Below the pieces are notes generated by a model. It saw only the letters and a list, made by a program, of their open reading frames with translations, searched no databases and was not told the origin of the DNA. Source: Prevotella sp. P5-50 (GTDB lineage: Bacteria > Bacteroidota > Bacteroidia > Bacteroidales > Bacteroidaceae). From it: a stretch of 64,000 nucleotides of DNA. Where the stretch lies: assembly GCF_002251295.1 (NCBI RefSeq), contig NZ_NPJA01000041.1, positions 78,880 to 142,879 of the forward strand, in the 5' to 3' direction. Every line of letters begins with the position of its first letter. Within the stretch, counting starts at the first letter, position 1. Shown in pieces: positions 32,976 through 42,542 of this stretch. A program made the position numbers and the translations under genes.

Positions 32976-34223
32976 ATGGCAACAATCAAACCGTTCAAGG
33001 GTGTACGCCCTCCCAAAGAACTTGTAGAACAAGTGGAGAGTCGTCCGTACGATGTTCTCGATTCTGAAGAAGCACGTGCTGAAGCAGGAGACAATGAGAA
33101 GAGTCTTTACCATATTATCAAACCGGAAATTGATTTTCCTGTAGGTACTTCAGAGTATGATCCGCGTGTTTATGAAAAGGCTGCAGAAAACTTCAAGAAG
33201 TTCCAAGATAAGGGATGGCTTGTGCAAGATGCCGATGAACACTATTATATCTATGCTCAGACTATGAACGGCAAAACTCAATATGGTCTTGTCGTTGGTG
33301 CTTATGTAGATGACTACATAAATGGCAATATCAAGAAACATGAACTGACCCGTCGAGATAAGGAAGAGGATCGTATGAAGCATGTACGTGTCAACGATGC
33401 TAATATTGAACCGGTGTTCTTTGCATATCCAGACAATGATGTGCTCGATAAACTTATTGCACGCTACGCAGCAACAGAGCCTGAATATGATTTCATAGCT
33501 CCGATAGACGGATTCCGACATCAGTTCTGGGTAATTGCTGATGAGGCTGATATTCAGACCATCACCGAGGAATTTGCCAAGATGCCCAGCCTTTATATTG
33601 CTGACGGTCACCACCGCTCTGCGGCTGCTGCACTTGTGGGAGCTGAGAAGCAAAAGCAGAATCCTAACCACAAAGGAACTGAAGAGTATAATTATTTTAT
33701 GGCTGTTTGTTTCCAAGCCAGCCAACTCACCATCCTTGATTACAACCGAGTTGTTAAAGATCTCAATGGATTGACTTCGGAAGAGTTTCTTGCTGCCTTA
33801 CAGGTTAATTTCATCGTTGAAGACAAAGGAGAAGAAATCTACAAACCGCAACGTTTGCATGAATTCTCACTCTATCTTGACGGACACTGGTTTGCTTTGA
33901 CAGCAAAAGAGGGTACTTACGACAATACTGACCCAATCGGGGTGCTTGATGTGGATATCTCCAGTCGTTTGATTCTCGACGAGATTCTCAACATTGGTGA
34001 CCTCCGTTCTTCTAAGCGTATTGACTTTGTGGGGGGCCTTCGTGGACTTGGTGAGCTCAAACGCCGTGTTGACAGTGGAGAAATGCGTGCAGCTTTAGCA
34101 CTTTATCCTGTAACAATGCAGCAAATCATGGATATTGCCGATAGTGGAAAAATTATGCCGCCAAAGGCAACTTGGTTTGAACCAAAATTGCGCTCAGGAC
34201 TTGTAATCCATAAACTGTCATAA
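32976..34223 (+). CDS. DUF1015 family protein
   Basis: From ATG 32976 (MATIKPFKGVRPPKELVEQV) the protein has 415 residues and matches the DUF1015 family: the FKGVRPPKE front, PVGTSEYDPRVYEKAAENF, ADGHHRSAAA and GLRGLGELKRRV. The family often sits beside serC-serA in Bacteroidetes and in Archaea, as here. No activity is established that I can state. The ADGHHR segment resembles a metal or substrate site. It has its own promoter after the serA terminator. Confidence 0.88.
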   Translation: MATIKPFKGVRPPKELVEQVESRPYDVLDSEEARAEAGDNEKSLYHIIKPEIDFPVGTSEYDPRVYEKAAENFKKFQDKGWLVQDADEHYYIYAQTMNGKTQYGLVVGAYVDDYINGNIKKHELTRRDKEEDRMKHVRVNDANIEPVFFAYPDNDVLDKLIARYAATEPEYDFIAPIDGFRHQFWVIADEADIQTITEEFAKMPSLYIADGHHRSAAAALVGAEKQKQNPNHKGTEEYNYFMAVCFQASQLTILDYNRVVKDLNGLTSEEFLAALQVNFIVEDKGEEIYKPQRLHEFSLYLDGHWFALTAKEGTYDNTDPIGVLDVDISSRLILDEILNIGDLRSSKRIDFVGGLRGLGELKRRVDSGEMRAALALYPVTMQQIMDIADSGKIMPPKATWFEPKLRSGLVIHKLS

Positions 34224-34272
34224 ACATACGGTTAATAATGGCGTCTTTTGGGACGTCCTTGAAAAACGTTAG

Positions 34273-34851
34273 ATGACTGACGAATTTAAAACAATATCAG
34301 CGACAAGCGAGGGATACTACACCGAAAAACGGAGCAAGTTCCTCGCTTTCGCTCATCATGTGGAAAATCATGATGAAATAAAACTTATCTTGGCAGGGTA
34401 TCGAAAAAAGTACTACGATGCTCGCCATGTTTGTTATGCGTATATGCTTGGTGCCGAACGTGCTGATTTTCGTGCAAATGATGATGGCGAACCAAGTAGT
34501 ACAGCAGGAAAACCTATCTTGGGACAAATCAATTCAAACGAACTGACAGATATCCTTATTGTTGTCGTTAGATATTATGGCGGTGTCAATCTCGGAACTT
34601 CAGGACTTATTGTGGCTTACCGTGAAGCAGCAGCAGATGCTTTGGCGCATGCGAAGATGGAGTTGCGACAGGTGGAAGAAGAAGTCAGCTATACCTTTAC
34701 CTATCCACAAATGAACGATGTAATGCGTATAGTCAAAGATATGAATCCACGTATTATTTCACAAACATATGATAATACCTGTGTCATCCGTATGGCTATC
34801 CGTAAAAGTGAGGCGCAACAATTACGTGACAGATTGGCGAAATTGTTGTAA
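34273..34851 (+). CDS. YigZ/IMPACT family protein (UPF0029)
   Basis: The 192-residue protein has the UPF0029 signature: YYTEKRSKFLAFAHHVEN, KYYDARHVCYAYMLG, DDGEPSSTAGKPIL and VVVRYYGGVNLGTSGLIVAY. A C-terminal ferredoxin-like domain follows. E. coli YigZ is of this type; eukaryotic IMPACT acts in translation control. The exact job in bacteria is unknown. It lies 49 bp after DUF1015 and probably shares its transcript. Confidence 0.92.
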   Translation: MTDEFKTISATSEGYYTEKRSKFLAFAHHVENHDEIKLILAGYRKKYYDARHVCYAYMLGAERADFRANDDGEPSSTAGKPILGQINSNELTDILIVVVRYYGGVNLGTSGLIVAYREAAADALAHAKMELRQVEEEVSYTFTYPQMNDVMRIVKDMNPRIISQTYDNTCVIRMAIRKSEAQQLRDRLAKLL

Positions 34852-34864
34852 TACAGCGTATAAT

Positions 34865-34896
34865 TTTGGATATTTCAGAAAAAAAAGTTACCTTTG
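34865..34896 (+). promoter_or_regulatory. promoter of ileS
   Basis: TTTG (34865-34868) and TACCTTTG (34889-34896), spacer 20 nt. The leader to the ATG at 34939 is about 38 nt. Confidence 0.75.
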
Positions 34897-34938
34897 CACA
34901 TTATTTAATAAAGGAAACAAAAAAAACAAAATAAAACT

Positions 34939-37900
34939 ATGGCAAAGAGATTCGCCGAACACGGCGGTTTGAACTTGACGCAGGTTAACAATGATATCCT
35001 GCAGATGTGGAAAGATAAGAACGTTTTCTTACGCTCTATTGACGAACGAGAGGGATGCCCACAATTCGTATTCTTTGAGGGACCTCCCTCAGCAAACGGA
35101 CATCCTGGAATCCATCACGTACTTGCCCGTTCTATAAAAGATACTTTCAATAGATACAAGACCATGCAGGGCTATCAAGTACATCGTAAAGCAGGGTGGG
35201 ATACTCATGGACTGCCTGTGGAGCTTGGAGTGGAGAAAGAACTCGGAATTACTAAGGCAGATATTGATAATAAAGAGAGCGAACGCTATATTTCTACAGA
35301 AGATTACAACCGTAAATGCCGTGAAAATGTGATGATGTACACCGCAGAATGGCGTGATCTTACTGAACGTATGGGTTACTTTGTGGATCTTGACCATCCC
35401 TATATCACTTACGACAATAAGTATATTGAAACCCTGTGGTGGCTTCTTAAGCAATTCTACCAGAAGAACCTTCTCTATAAGGGATACACTATACAGCCTT
35501 ATTCGCCAGCAGCAGGAACGGGACTCTCGTCACATGAGTTGAACCAACCTGGTTGCTATCGTGATGTAAAGGATACTACTTGTACAGGAATGTTCAAAAT
35601 CAAAGAGGCAGAAGGAAATGCTGTCGTTGATGCACTCAAACAAAAAGGATGGGGCGAGCTTTATTTCCTTGCTTGGACAACTACGCCTTGGACTCTTGCG
35701 GCTAACTCAGCACTCTGCGTAGGTCCTAAAATAGATTATGTGGCTGTTGAAACCTTTAATCCCTATACAGCAGCTCCCGTTACTGTCGTAATGGCAGAAG
35801 CACGCTTGAACGCATACTTTAAGCAAGAAGGTAAAAATGCTGATTTTGAAGCGTATAAGGCTGGTGATAAAATTATTCCTTGGCGTGTTGTAGAACATTA
35901 TAAAGGAACCGATCTCGAGAATATTCATTATGAGCAGTTGCTGCCCATGATTTCGCCAATCGGTGAAGGCGCATTCCGTGTTATCCTTGGTGATTATGTG
36001 ACCACTGAGGATGGTACAGGTATCGTACATATTGCACCAAACTTTGGTGCTGATGATGCTTTTGTTGCCAAAAAAGCTGGTGTTCCTGCCATTGTCTTGA
36101 TCGATAAGAAAGGCGCAGAGCGTCCTGTAGTCGATCTCGAAGGTAAATACTATTTGGTTGAAGATCTCGATGCTGATTTTGTTAGCAAGTATGTTAATCT
36201 GGAAGAGTGGGGTAAATATAGTGGTCGTTATGTCAAAAATGCCTACGATGACACACTTACCGATAAAGACGAAACGCTCGACATCAGTATTTGTATGGAC
36301 CTAAAAGCTGCTGGCAAGGTTTTCAAAATTGAGAAACATGTCCATAGCTATCCACATTGTTGGCGTACCGACAAACCAGTACTTTATTATCCACTCGATT
36401 CTTGGTTTATCCGTAGCTCGGCTTGCAAGGAGAGAATGAGCGAACTTAACAAAACCATCAACTGGCAACCTGAATCAACAGGAAGTGGACGTTTTGGCAA
36501 CTGGCTTGACAACCTCAATGACTGGAACCTGTCACGTTCACGCTTCTGGGGTACTCCTTTGCCTATTTGGCGTTCAGAAGAAGGAGAAGAAATCTGTATC
36601 GGAAGTGTAGAAGAACTCTACAATGAAATAGAAAAATCAGTGGCTGCAGGCTTCATGAAGTCAAATCCATTGAAAGACCAAGGCTTTGTGCCAGGAAATA
36701 TGTCGCAGGAAAACTACGACAAAATAGACTTGCACCGTCCTTACGTTGATTATATTATTCTGGTTAGCCAATCTGGTAAGCCAATGAAGCGTGAAGCAGA
36801 CTTGATCGACGTTTGGTTCGATTCTGGTTCTATGCCTTATGCACAGATTCACTATCCATTTGAAAATCAAGATGCTATTGATAAGAAGAAAGCTTTCCCC
36901 GCTGACTTTATCAACGAGGGAGTCGATCAGACACGTGGTTGGTTCTTCACACTGCATGCAATCGCTACGATGATTTTCGATTCGGTAGCTTTCAAGAATG
37001 TAATATCATCAGGTCTTGTGTTGGACGCAAAAGGAAACAAAATGTCGAAACACGTCGGCAATGTGGTGAATCCTTTCGATATGATAGAGAAATATGGTAC
37101 AGATGCCGTACGTCTTTACATGATGACCAATTCAGAACCTTGGGACAACTTGAAGTTTGACCCAGAGGGAGTGGATGAAGTGCGTCGCAAGTTCTTTGGA
37201 ACACTTTACAATACATACAGCTTCTTTGCTTTGTATGCAAACGTAGATGGTTTTGAACCAGGCCAGCAGCAGATAGACTTTGCAAAACGTCCAGAAATTG
37301 ACCGTTGGATTCTGTCTTGCTTGAATACATTGATTAAGAAAGTAACTGCAGAACTCGAAAACTATGATCCAACACGTGCAGGTCGTCTAATAGATGCATT
37401 TGTAAACAACGACCTTTCCAACTGGTACGTACGTCTTAATCGTAAACGTTTCTGGGGTAAGGAAATGAGTGACGACAAACGTTCAGCCTACGAGACTCTT
37501 TATACCTGTCTGATGACTGTAAGCCGCTTGTTGGCTCCATTTGCACCGTTCTATTCTGATCAGTTGTATCGTGACCTTGGTGGAGAGAAAGACAGCGTAC
37601 ACCTTGATGCTTATCCTACTGCAGATGAAGCATTGATAGACGCTGACCTTGAAGCAAGAATGGAAATGGCACAACAGATTACGTCTATGGTTCTTGCCTT
37701 GCGTCGTAAGGTCAATATCAAGGTACGTCAACCGCTACAGAGCATCATGATTCCTGCCACTGCAGAACAAAAGCGTCACATAGAGGCTGTCAAAGATCTT
37801 ATACTTAATGAAGTTAATGTCAAGGAGCTTAACTTTGTTGAAGGTGCAGGTATCCTTGTCAAGAAAGTGAAATGCAATTTCCGTACAATGGGTAAGAAGT

Positions 37901-38373
37901 ATGGTAAACTCATGAAAGGTGTTGCAGCACAGATGAGTGGACTCTCTCAGGAGCAGATTGCTGATTTGGAGAATAAAGGTACTATTGCCATACAGGTTGA
38001 CGGACAGAATCTTGATGTCGAACTGGCAGACGTAGAAATCATTAGTGAAGATATTCCCGGATGGCTTGTTGCTAACGAGGGTTCATTGACCGTTGCCCTT
38101 GAGGTCGAACTCACCGATGAGCTCAAGCAAGAGGGTATGGCTCGTGAAATTATCAACCGTGTGCAGAATATCCGTAAGGATAGCGGTTTGGAAATCACAG
38201 ACCGTATTCAAATCGTTCTTGCACCAAATGCAGAAATTGAGCAGGCTGTTAAGGGATTTGGTGATTATATCAAGACACAGGTTCTCGCCGATGATATTAC
38301 TATCAGCCCCAATGATGGCATAGAAGTGGAATTTGATGATTTCAAACTGAATATACAAGTAACAAAATCCTGA
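34939..38373 (+). CDS. ileS: isoleucyl-tRNA synthetase
   Basis: The 1144-residue protein has the class I signatures: PPSANGHPGIHHVLAR (HIGH equivalent), AGWDTHGLPVELGVEK, the editing domain with FLAWTTTPWTLAANSAL and GTGIVHIAPNFGADD, DQTRGWFF and NKMSKHVGN (KMSKS equivalent). It charges tRNA-Ile with isoleucine and hydrolyses mischarged valine. The long C-terminal part with DUF5915-like sequence fits the eukaryote-like, Bacteroidetes form. There is no zinc cluster at the end. Confidence 0.97.
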   Translation: MAKRFAEHGGLNLTQVNNDILQMWKDKNVFLRSIDEREGCPQFVFFEGPPSANGHPGIHHVLARSIKDTFNRYKTMQGYQVHRKAGWDTHGLPVELGVEKELGITKADIDNKESERYISTEDYNRKCRENVMMYTAEWRDLTERMGYFVDLDHPYITYDNKYIETLWWLLKQFYQKNLLYKGYTIQPYSPAAGTGLSSHELNQPGCYRDVKDTTCTGMFKIKEAEGNAVVDALKQKGWGELYFLAWTTTPWTLAANSALCVGPKIDYVAVETFNPYTAAPVTVVMAEARLNAYFKQEGKNADFEAYKAGDKIIPWRVVEHYKGTDLENIHYEQLLPMISPIGEGAFRVILGDYVTTEDGTGIVHIAPNFGADDAFVAKKAGVPAIVLIDKKGAERPVVDLEGKYYLVEDLDADFVSKYVNLEEWGKYSGRYVKNAYDDTLTDKDETLDISICMDLKAAGKVFKIEKHVHSYPHCWRTDKPVLYYPLDSWFIRSSACKERMSELNKTINWQPESTGSGRFGNWLDNLNDWNLSRSRFWGTPLPIWRSEEGEEICIGSVEELYNEIEKSVAAGFMKSNPLKDQGFVPGNMSQENYDKIDLHRPYVDYIILVSQSGKPMKREADLIDVWFDSGSMPYAQIHYPFENQDAIDKKKAFPADFINEGVDQTRGWFFTLHAIATMIFDSVAFKNVISSGLVLDAKGNKMSKHVGNVVNPFDMIEKYGTDAVRLYMMTNSEPWDNLKFDPEGVDEVRRKFFGTLYNTYSFFALYANVDGFEPGQQQIDFAKRPEIDRWILSCLNTLIKKVTAELENYDPTRAGRLIDAFVNNDLSNWYVRLNRKRFWGKEMSDDKRSAYETLYTCLMTVSRLLAPFAPFYSDQLYRDLGGEKDSVHLDAYPTADEALIDADLEARMEMAQQITSMVLALRRKVNIKVRQPLQSIMIPATAEQKRHIEAVKDLILNEVNVKELNFVEGAGILVKKVKCNFRTMGKKYGKLMKGVAAQMSGLSQEQIADLENKGTIAIQVDGQNLDVELADVEIISEDIPGWLVANEGSLTVALEVELTDELKQEGMAREIINRVQNIRKDSGLEITDRIQIVLAPNAEIEQAVKGFGDYIKTQVLADDITISPNDGIEVEFDDFKLNIQVTKS

Positions 38374-38400
38374 TTATAACAAATCCTAAATTTAAGTATT

Positions 38401-38784
38401 ATGGCAACAGAAAAGACCAGATACACAGATGAAGAACTGGAAGAGTTCCGTCAGATTATCAACGAAAAGTTGGCATTGGCCAAACGTGATTACGATCAGA
38501 TGATGCGAGTTCTGATGAATCAAGACTCTAATGATGTTGATGATACATCACCAACATATAAGGCTCTTGAAGAAGGAAGTGCTGCCCAGTCGAAAGAAGA
38601 AATTATCTCGCTTGCAGCTCGTCAGCAGAAGTTCATTCAAGGACTGAAGGCAGCATTGGTTCGTATTGAGAACAAAACTTATGGTATAGACCGGATTACC
38701 GGAAAACTCATACCAAAAGAACGCCTGCGTGCCGTTCCTCATGCCACCTTAAGTGTTGAGTCGAAAATGGCTGGCAAAAAATAG
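38401..38784 (+). CDS. DksA/TraR-like protein lacking the zinc cysteines
   Basis: The 127-residue protein (MATEKTRYTDEELEEFRQII) has the helical coiled-coil front of Bacteroidetes TraR/DksA proteins and the end YGIDRITGKLIPKERLRAVP followed by HATLSVESK. Where related proteins have Cys (YGIC.. and HATLC..) this one has Asp and Ser, and it contains no Cys at all, so it cannot bind zinc in the classical way. DksA-type proteins act with (p)ppGpp on RNA polymerase. It sits between ileS and lspA, five bases before the latter. Confidence 0.85.
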   Translation: MATEKTRYTDEELEEFRQIINEKLALAKRDYDQMMRVLMNQDSNDVDDTSPTYKALEEGSAAQSKEEIISLAARQQKFIQGLKAALVRIENKTYGIDRITGKLIPKERLRAVPHATLSVESKMAGKK

Positions 38785-38788
38785 GTAA

Positions 38789-39421
38789 ATGGCAACGAAT
38801 CTTAAGATGAAACGCGGATGGATGGCAGCACTTATAGTGACCGCCATCCTCTTGATTGACCAAATTATCAAGATATTGGTCAAAACGAATATGGCACTCC
38901 ACGAGCAGATAGAAATCTTCTCGTGGTTTAAAATCGTGTTCATTGAAAACAATGGTATGGCTTATGGAATGGAGATTGGCAGTAAACTGATACTTTCAAT
39001 CTTTCGTATCATTGCCGTTGCCATACTCGGCTGGTATATTGTTCGACAGGTTAAGAAGAATGCACGTTGGGGATATATTGCCTGTTTGTCCATGGTAATG
39101 GCAGGTGCGGCAGGAAATATTTTTGATTCGATGTTCTATGGTCTGATATTCAACGCATCGTCCAATTATTATGTCTCATACTTCGTGCCCTTTGGAACAG
39201 GCTATGCTCCGTTTCTGATGGGTAAGGTGGTTGACATGTTCTATTTCCCACTTATCGTTACTACCTGGCCTGAGTGGATACCAAGAGTAGGTGGAAATCC
39301 ATTTGTTTTCTTCAGCCCTGTCTTTAACTTTGCGGATGCGGCTATTTCAGTAGGTGCTGTTCTGTTGTTGCTTTTCTATAGGAAAGAAATTGGTGAGATT
39401 GAATTTAGAAGAAGCAAATGA
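38789..39421 (+). CDS. lspA: lipoprotein signal peptidase LspA
   Basis: The 210-residue polytopic protein has the signal peptidase II signatures: LLIDQIIKILV, FIENNGMAYGM, the first catalytic Asp in MAGAAGNIFDSMF and the second in FNFADAAISVGA. It removes signal peptides from lipid-modified lipoproteins in the inner membrane. It is longer than E. coli LspA (164 residues) because of a loop between the two Asp motifs (FNASSNYYVSYFVPFGTGYA), a Bacteroidetes trait. The DUF4296 lipoprotein gene follows 40 bp later. Confidence 0.95.
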   Translation: MATNLKMKRGWMAALIVTAILLIDQIIKILVKTNMALHEQIEIFSWFKIVFIENNGMAYGMEIGSKLILSIFRIIAVAILGWYIVRQVKKNARWGYIACLSMVMAGAAGNIFDSMFYGLIFNASSNYYVSYFVPFGTGYAPFLMGKVVDMFYFPLIVTTWPEWIPRVGGNPFVFFSPVFNFADAAISVGAVLLLLFYRKEIGEIEFRRSK

Positions 39422-39461
39422 AAATTGGCGCAACGAGGTATGCGCTCTAAAAAACGTGAAT

Positions 39462-40430
39462 ATGAAACATATAATAGTCATAATTCTGCTTCTGTCAGTT
39501 ACGTTCTCCTGCAAACCCACAGTACCGGCTGACTATATTCAACCCAGCGACATGGAAGACATCCTTTATGATTACCATGTTGCTCAAGCTATGGGGCGTG
39601 AAGGACAAAAGAACAGCCTACCGTATGATGAGAATGGCTATTTTCAAGCTGTTTTACGTAAATATCAGGTTACCGAAGCTGAATTTGACTCTTCATTGGT
39701 GTACTATTACTCTCATGCTGAGAGACTGAAGAAAATATACCAGAATGTTAGTGAACGTCTCAATAACGAAGCTTCTGCCCTTGGTGTGACAAGTGGCTCT
39801 TTCGGACTTTCTACTTATGGTACAACAGGTGATACTGCCAATGTTTGGCGCGGTCCTTCGGAAGTGATGTTAATGCCATTGCCCACAGCCAATCGTTTTG
39901 ACTTCTCCCTGAAAGCAGATTCCAGTTATCATAAAGGTGACAGTTTCATGTTCCAGTTTAACTCCGATTACATCTACGAGGCGGGCTCTCGTGATGCTGT
40001 AGTGTGCCTCTTATCTACATATGAAGGCGACAGTATCGTACAGACCGTTTATCATATCACGATGTCTGGACTTTCACAAATTCGTGTTCCTGTCAATCGT
40101 GACTATCGATTGAAGGAAATGACAGGCTTTGTTTATCTTGCTTCAGACCATCAAGATCGCAATGTACGTCGTATGATGTTTATTAACGACTTGCAACTGA
40201 TTCGATTCCATCAGAGAAAAGAAGAACAAAACGACAAACCATTATCTGTAGAACCTATTAAAGATGAAACCAAGAAGGATAGCATGCTTAGAATTAAAGA
40301 TGCCAGACCATTGTCTGCTGACACGGCAGGTCGTAATGATACAAAACGGAATCATACGCGAAGTATTCCCGTTAAACAAAGAATACCCATACACGGAATG
40401 GGTGCCCAAACGTCTGGAAGTAAGAAATGA
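39462..40430 (+). CDS. DUF4296 lipoprotein
   Basis: The frame opens in lspA at 39354, but ATG 39462 gives a lipoprotein signal (MKHIIVIILLLSVTFSC) and 322 residues. The DUF4296 domain (about residues 20-115) is YIQPSDMEDILYDYHVAQAM to DSSLVYYYSHAERLKKIYQN. A beta-rich middle region follows. The last 40 residues (RNDTKRNHTRSIPVKQRIPI) are odd and basic and coincide with a well-formed overlapping frame (40336-40479). The function of DUF4296 is not known; it follows lspA in many Bacteroidetes. Confidence 0.85.
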   Translation: MKHIIVIILLLSVTFSCKPTVPADYIQPSDMEDILYDYHVAQAMGREGQKNSLPYDENGYFQAVLRKYQVTEAEFDSSLVYYYSHAERLKKIYQNVSERLNNEASALGVTSGSFGLSTYGTTGDTANVWRGPSEVMLMPLPTANRFDFSLKADSSYHKGDSFMFQFNSDYIYEAGSRDAVVCLLSTYEGDSIVQTVYHITMSGLSQIRVPVNRDYRLKEMTGFVYLASDHQDRNVRRMMFINDLQLIRFHQRKEEQNDKPLSVEPIKDETKKDSMLRIKDARPLSADTAGRNDTKRNHTRSIPVKQRIPIHGMGAQTSGSKK

Positions 40431-40479
40431 CGCACAGGGCAGACCAACCCTTTGGGATGATAACAAACCAATAACATAA
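40336..40479 (+). CDS. possible 47-residue overlapping open reading frame
   Basis: In another frame from the DUF4296 tail, ATG 40336 begins MIQNGIIREVFPLNKEYPYT and runs on for 27 further residues to DDNKPIT. Its composition looks more protein-like than the DUF4296 frame above it. It ends 16 bp before the permease ATG. It could be a separate small protein or the true end of the DUF4296 product reached by a frameshift. Confidence 0.4.
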   Translation: MIQNGIIREVFPLNKEYPYTEWVPKRLEVRNDAQGRPTLWDDNKPIT

Positions 40480-40495
40480 AATAAAACAGAACAAT

Positions 40496-41791
40496 ATGAA
40501 CATCAAAGTACGTTTGGCACTGATGAACTTCATAGAGTTGGCCGTTTGGGGAGCATACCTCACATCTATGGGCAATTATCTTGGTAAAGCGGGTATGGGA
40601 GCAGAAATCTCATGGTTCTATGCCATTCAAGGTGTTGTCTCAATCTTTATGCCTACACTTATAGGTATTGTGGCTGACAAATATATCCAGCCTCAACGTC
40701 TGTTGGGTTTGTGTCATCTTCTTGCAGGAGTTTCGATGTGTGGTTTGTTCTGGATGGGACAGACCGCTGGTCAGCCAGATGAATCCCTGTTTATGGCTGT
40801 TTATACCTTTAGTGTTGCTTTCTATATGCCTACCTTGGCATTGTCCAATACGGTGGCATTTACAATATTGAAGAACAATGGCCTTGATACGGTAAAAGAT
40901 TTCCCACCCATTCGCGTGTTTGGAACAGTTGGTTTCATTGTTATGATGTGGCTTGTGAACTGTGCTGCATGGGATAATGGATCCTTGCTCTTTGTCTTGG
41001 GTGACAACAACAATAAGTTCCAATATACTCATTTCCAGTTCTTGGTTTCTGGCCTGATGAGTTTGGTACTTTTCTTGTATTGTTTCACATTCTCAGAGTG
41101 CAAATTAGTGAAGAAGGAAAAACAATCGCTCTCTGAAGCATGGGGACTTGACGCTTTCCGGTTATTCAAGAGCAAGCAGATGGCACTTTTCTTCATTTTC
41201 TCCGCCATGTTGGGCATGTCTTTGCAGGTTACCAATGGTTATGCAACTCCATTTATTACATCATTCAAAGGTGATCCTGCCATGATAAATACGTTTGCTG
41301 CCAACAACGCAACGCTGTTGGTGTCAATATCCCAGGTGGCCGAAGCACTTTGCATCCTGTTGATACCGTTTGTCCTTAAACGTTATGGTATCAAGATTGT
41401 CATGCTCATTGCCATGTTTGCATGGGTTTTACGCTTTGGATTCTTTGGATTGGGAAATCCTGCTTTCCCTGGAGTTATCCTGTTTGTGTTGTCGTGTATT
41501 GTATATGGTGTGGCTTTCGATTTCTTCAATGTGTCTGGCGGACTTTTTGTCGATCAGAAATGCGACATCAAGGTGCGCGCCTCTGCACAAAGACTGTTTA
41601 TGCTGATGACGAATGGCCTTGGTGCCACCATTGGTACGTTATTGGCAGGTAAGATCATCAATCATTATTGTGCGTTCACTCCAGATGGTTATCTGATGGG
41701 TGATTGGCGCACTTGTTGGTTGATATTTGCGGGTTATGCACTTGTGGTGGGAATCCTTTTCGCCATTCTGTTCAAACCTAAGAATCTGTAA
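40496..41791 (+). CDS. MFS nucleoside:proton symporter, NupG-like
   Basis: The 431-residue polytopic protein (MNIKVRLALMNFIELAVWGA) matches the NHS family of the major facilitator superfamily (NupG and XapB). The WGAYLTSMGNYLG start, the IVADKYIQPQRLL loop and FPPIRVFGTVGFIVMMW in the middle are typical, with about twelve hydrophobic helices. It imports nucleosides with protons. The exact nucleoside is not decided by sequence. It is followed closely by rsmE. Confidence 0.9.
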   Translation: MNIKVRLALMNFIELAVWGAYLTSMGNYLGKAGMGAEISWFYAIQGVVSIFMPTLIGIVADKYIQPQRLLGLCHLLAGVSMCGLFWMGQTAGQPDESLFMAVYTFSVAFYMPTLALSNTVAFTILKNNGLDTVKDFPPIRVFGTVGFIVMMWLVNCAAWDNGSLLFVLGDNNNKFQYTHFQFLVSGLMSLVLFLYCFTFSECKLVKKEKQSLSEAWGLDAFRLFKSKQMALFFIFSAMLGMSLQVTNGYATPFITSFKGDPAMINTFAANNATLLVSISQVAEALCILLIPFVLKRYGIKIVMLIAMFAWVLRFGFFGLGNPAFPGVILFVLSCIVYGVAFDFFNVSGGLFVDQKCDIKVRASAQRLFMLMTNGLGATIGTLLAGKIINHYCAFTPDGYLMGDWRTCWLIFAGYALVVGILFAILFKPKNL

Positions 41792-41808
41792 ATTCGAAAT
41801 GTAAAAGA

Positions 41809-42540
41809 ATGAAAGAAGTTCGATATTTCTATGTTCCAAAGGCTGGTGAGTGCGACGCCTTACCATCCGAAGAAGCACAACATGCTGTTCGGGTGTTGCG
41901 TTTGCAACCAGGCGATGAGATGATGTTAATGGATGGAGAGGGAACTTTCTATAAGGCGGAGGTCTCTGTTGCGTCCAATCATCATTGCTTATACCGCATC
42001 CTTGAGACATTACCACAACAGCGTCCTTGGAGTGGACGTATTCATTTGGCTATTGCACCGACAAAGATGCTTGACCGTATGGAATGGTTGTTGGAAAAAG
42101 CTGTGGAAGTGGGAGTCGATGATATTTCATTTTTGGATTGTCGCTTTTCGGAACGTCGGCAAATCAAACTTCCACGAATGGAAAAAATCGTGATTTCGGC
42201 CATGAAACAGAGCCGAAAGGCATGGAAAACGAATCTTGATGAAATGCAATCTTTCAGCCAGTTTGTCGCTGCAGAACGACCTGGTGACAAGTTTATTGCC
42301 CATTGCTATGAAGAAGTCGAACGTACTTATCTTTTTGACGAATTGAAGCATCTGCCTGCAGACACACCTGTTACCATACTTGTTGGTCCTGAAGGTGATT
42401 TCTCTATAGAAGAGGTGCGACAGGCTATCAGTCAGGGATACAAATCCGTACATTTGGGAAAGAGTCGTCTGCGTACGGAAACAGCAGGATTGTCTGCTGT
42501 AATGATGGCTCAGTTGTGCAAACCTTATAAAACAGATTAG
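41809..42540 (+). CDS. rsmE: 16S rRNA (uracil-1498-N3)-methyltransferase RsmE
   Basis: The 243-residue SPOUT-class protein has an N-terminal PUA-like part (AQHAVRVLRLQPGDEMMLMD) and the knot region with ILVGPEGDFSIEEV (SAM site) and LGKSRLRTETAGLSAVMM. IAPTKMLDRMEWLLEKAVEV is the typical middle segment. RsmE methylates U1498 of 16S rRNA in the decoding centre. It precedes the ABC ATPase by two bases. Confidence 0.94.
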   Translation: MKEVRYFYVPKAGECDALPSEEAQHAVRVLRLQPGDEMMLMDGEGTFYKAEVSVASNHHCLYRILETLPQQRPWSGRIHLAIAPTKMLDRMEWLLEKAVEVGVDDISFLDCRFSERRQIKLPRMEKIVISAMKQSRKAWKTNLDEMQSFSQFVAAERPGDKFIAHCYEEVERTYLFDELKHLPADTPVTILVGPEGDFSIEEVRQAISQGYKSVHLGKSRLRTETAGLSAVMMAQLCKPYKTD

Positions 42541-42542
42541 AC

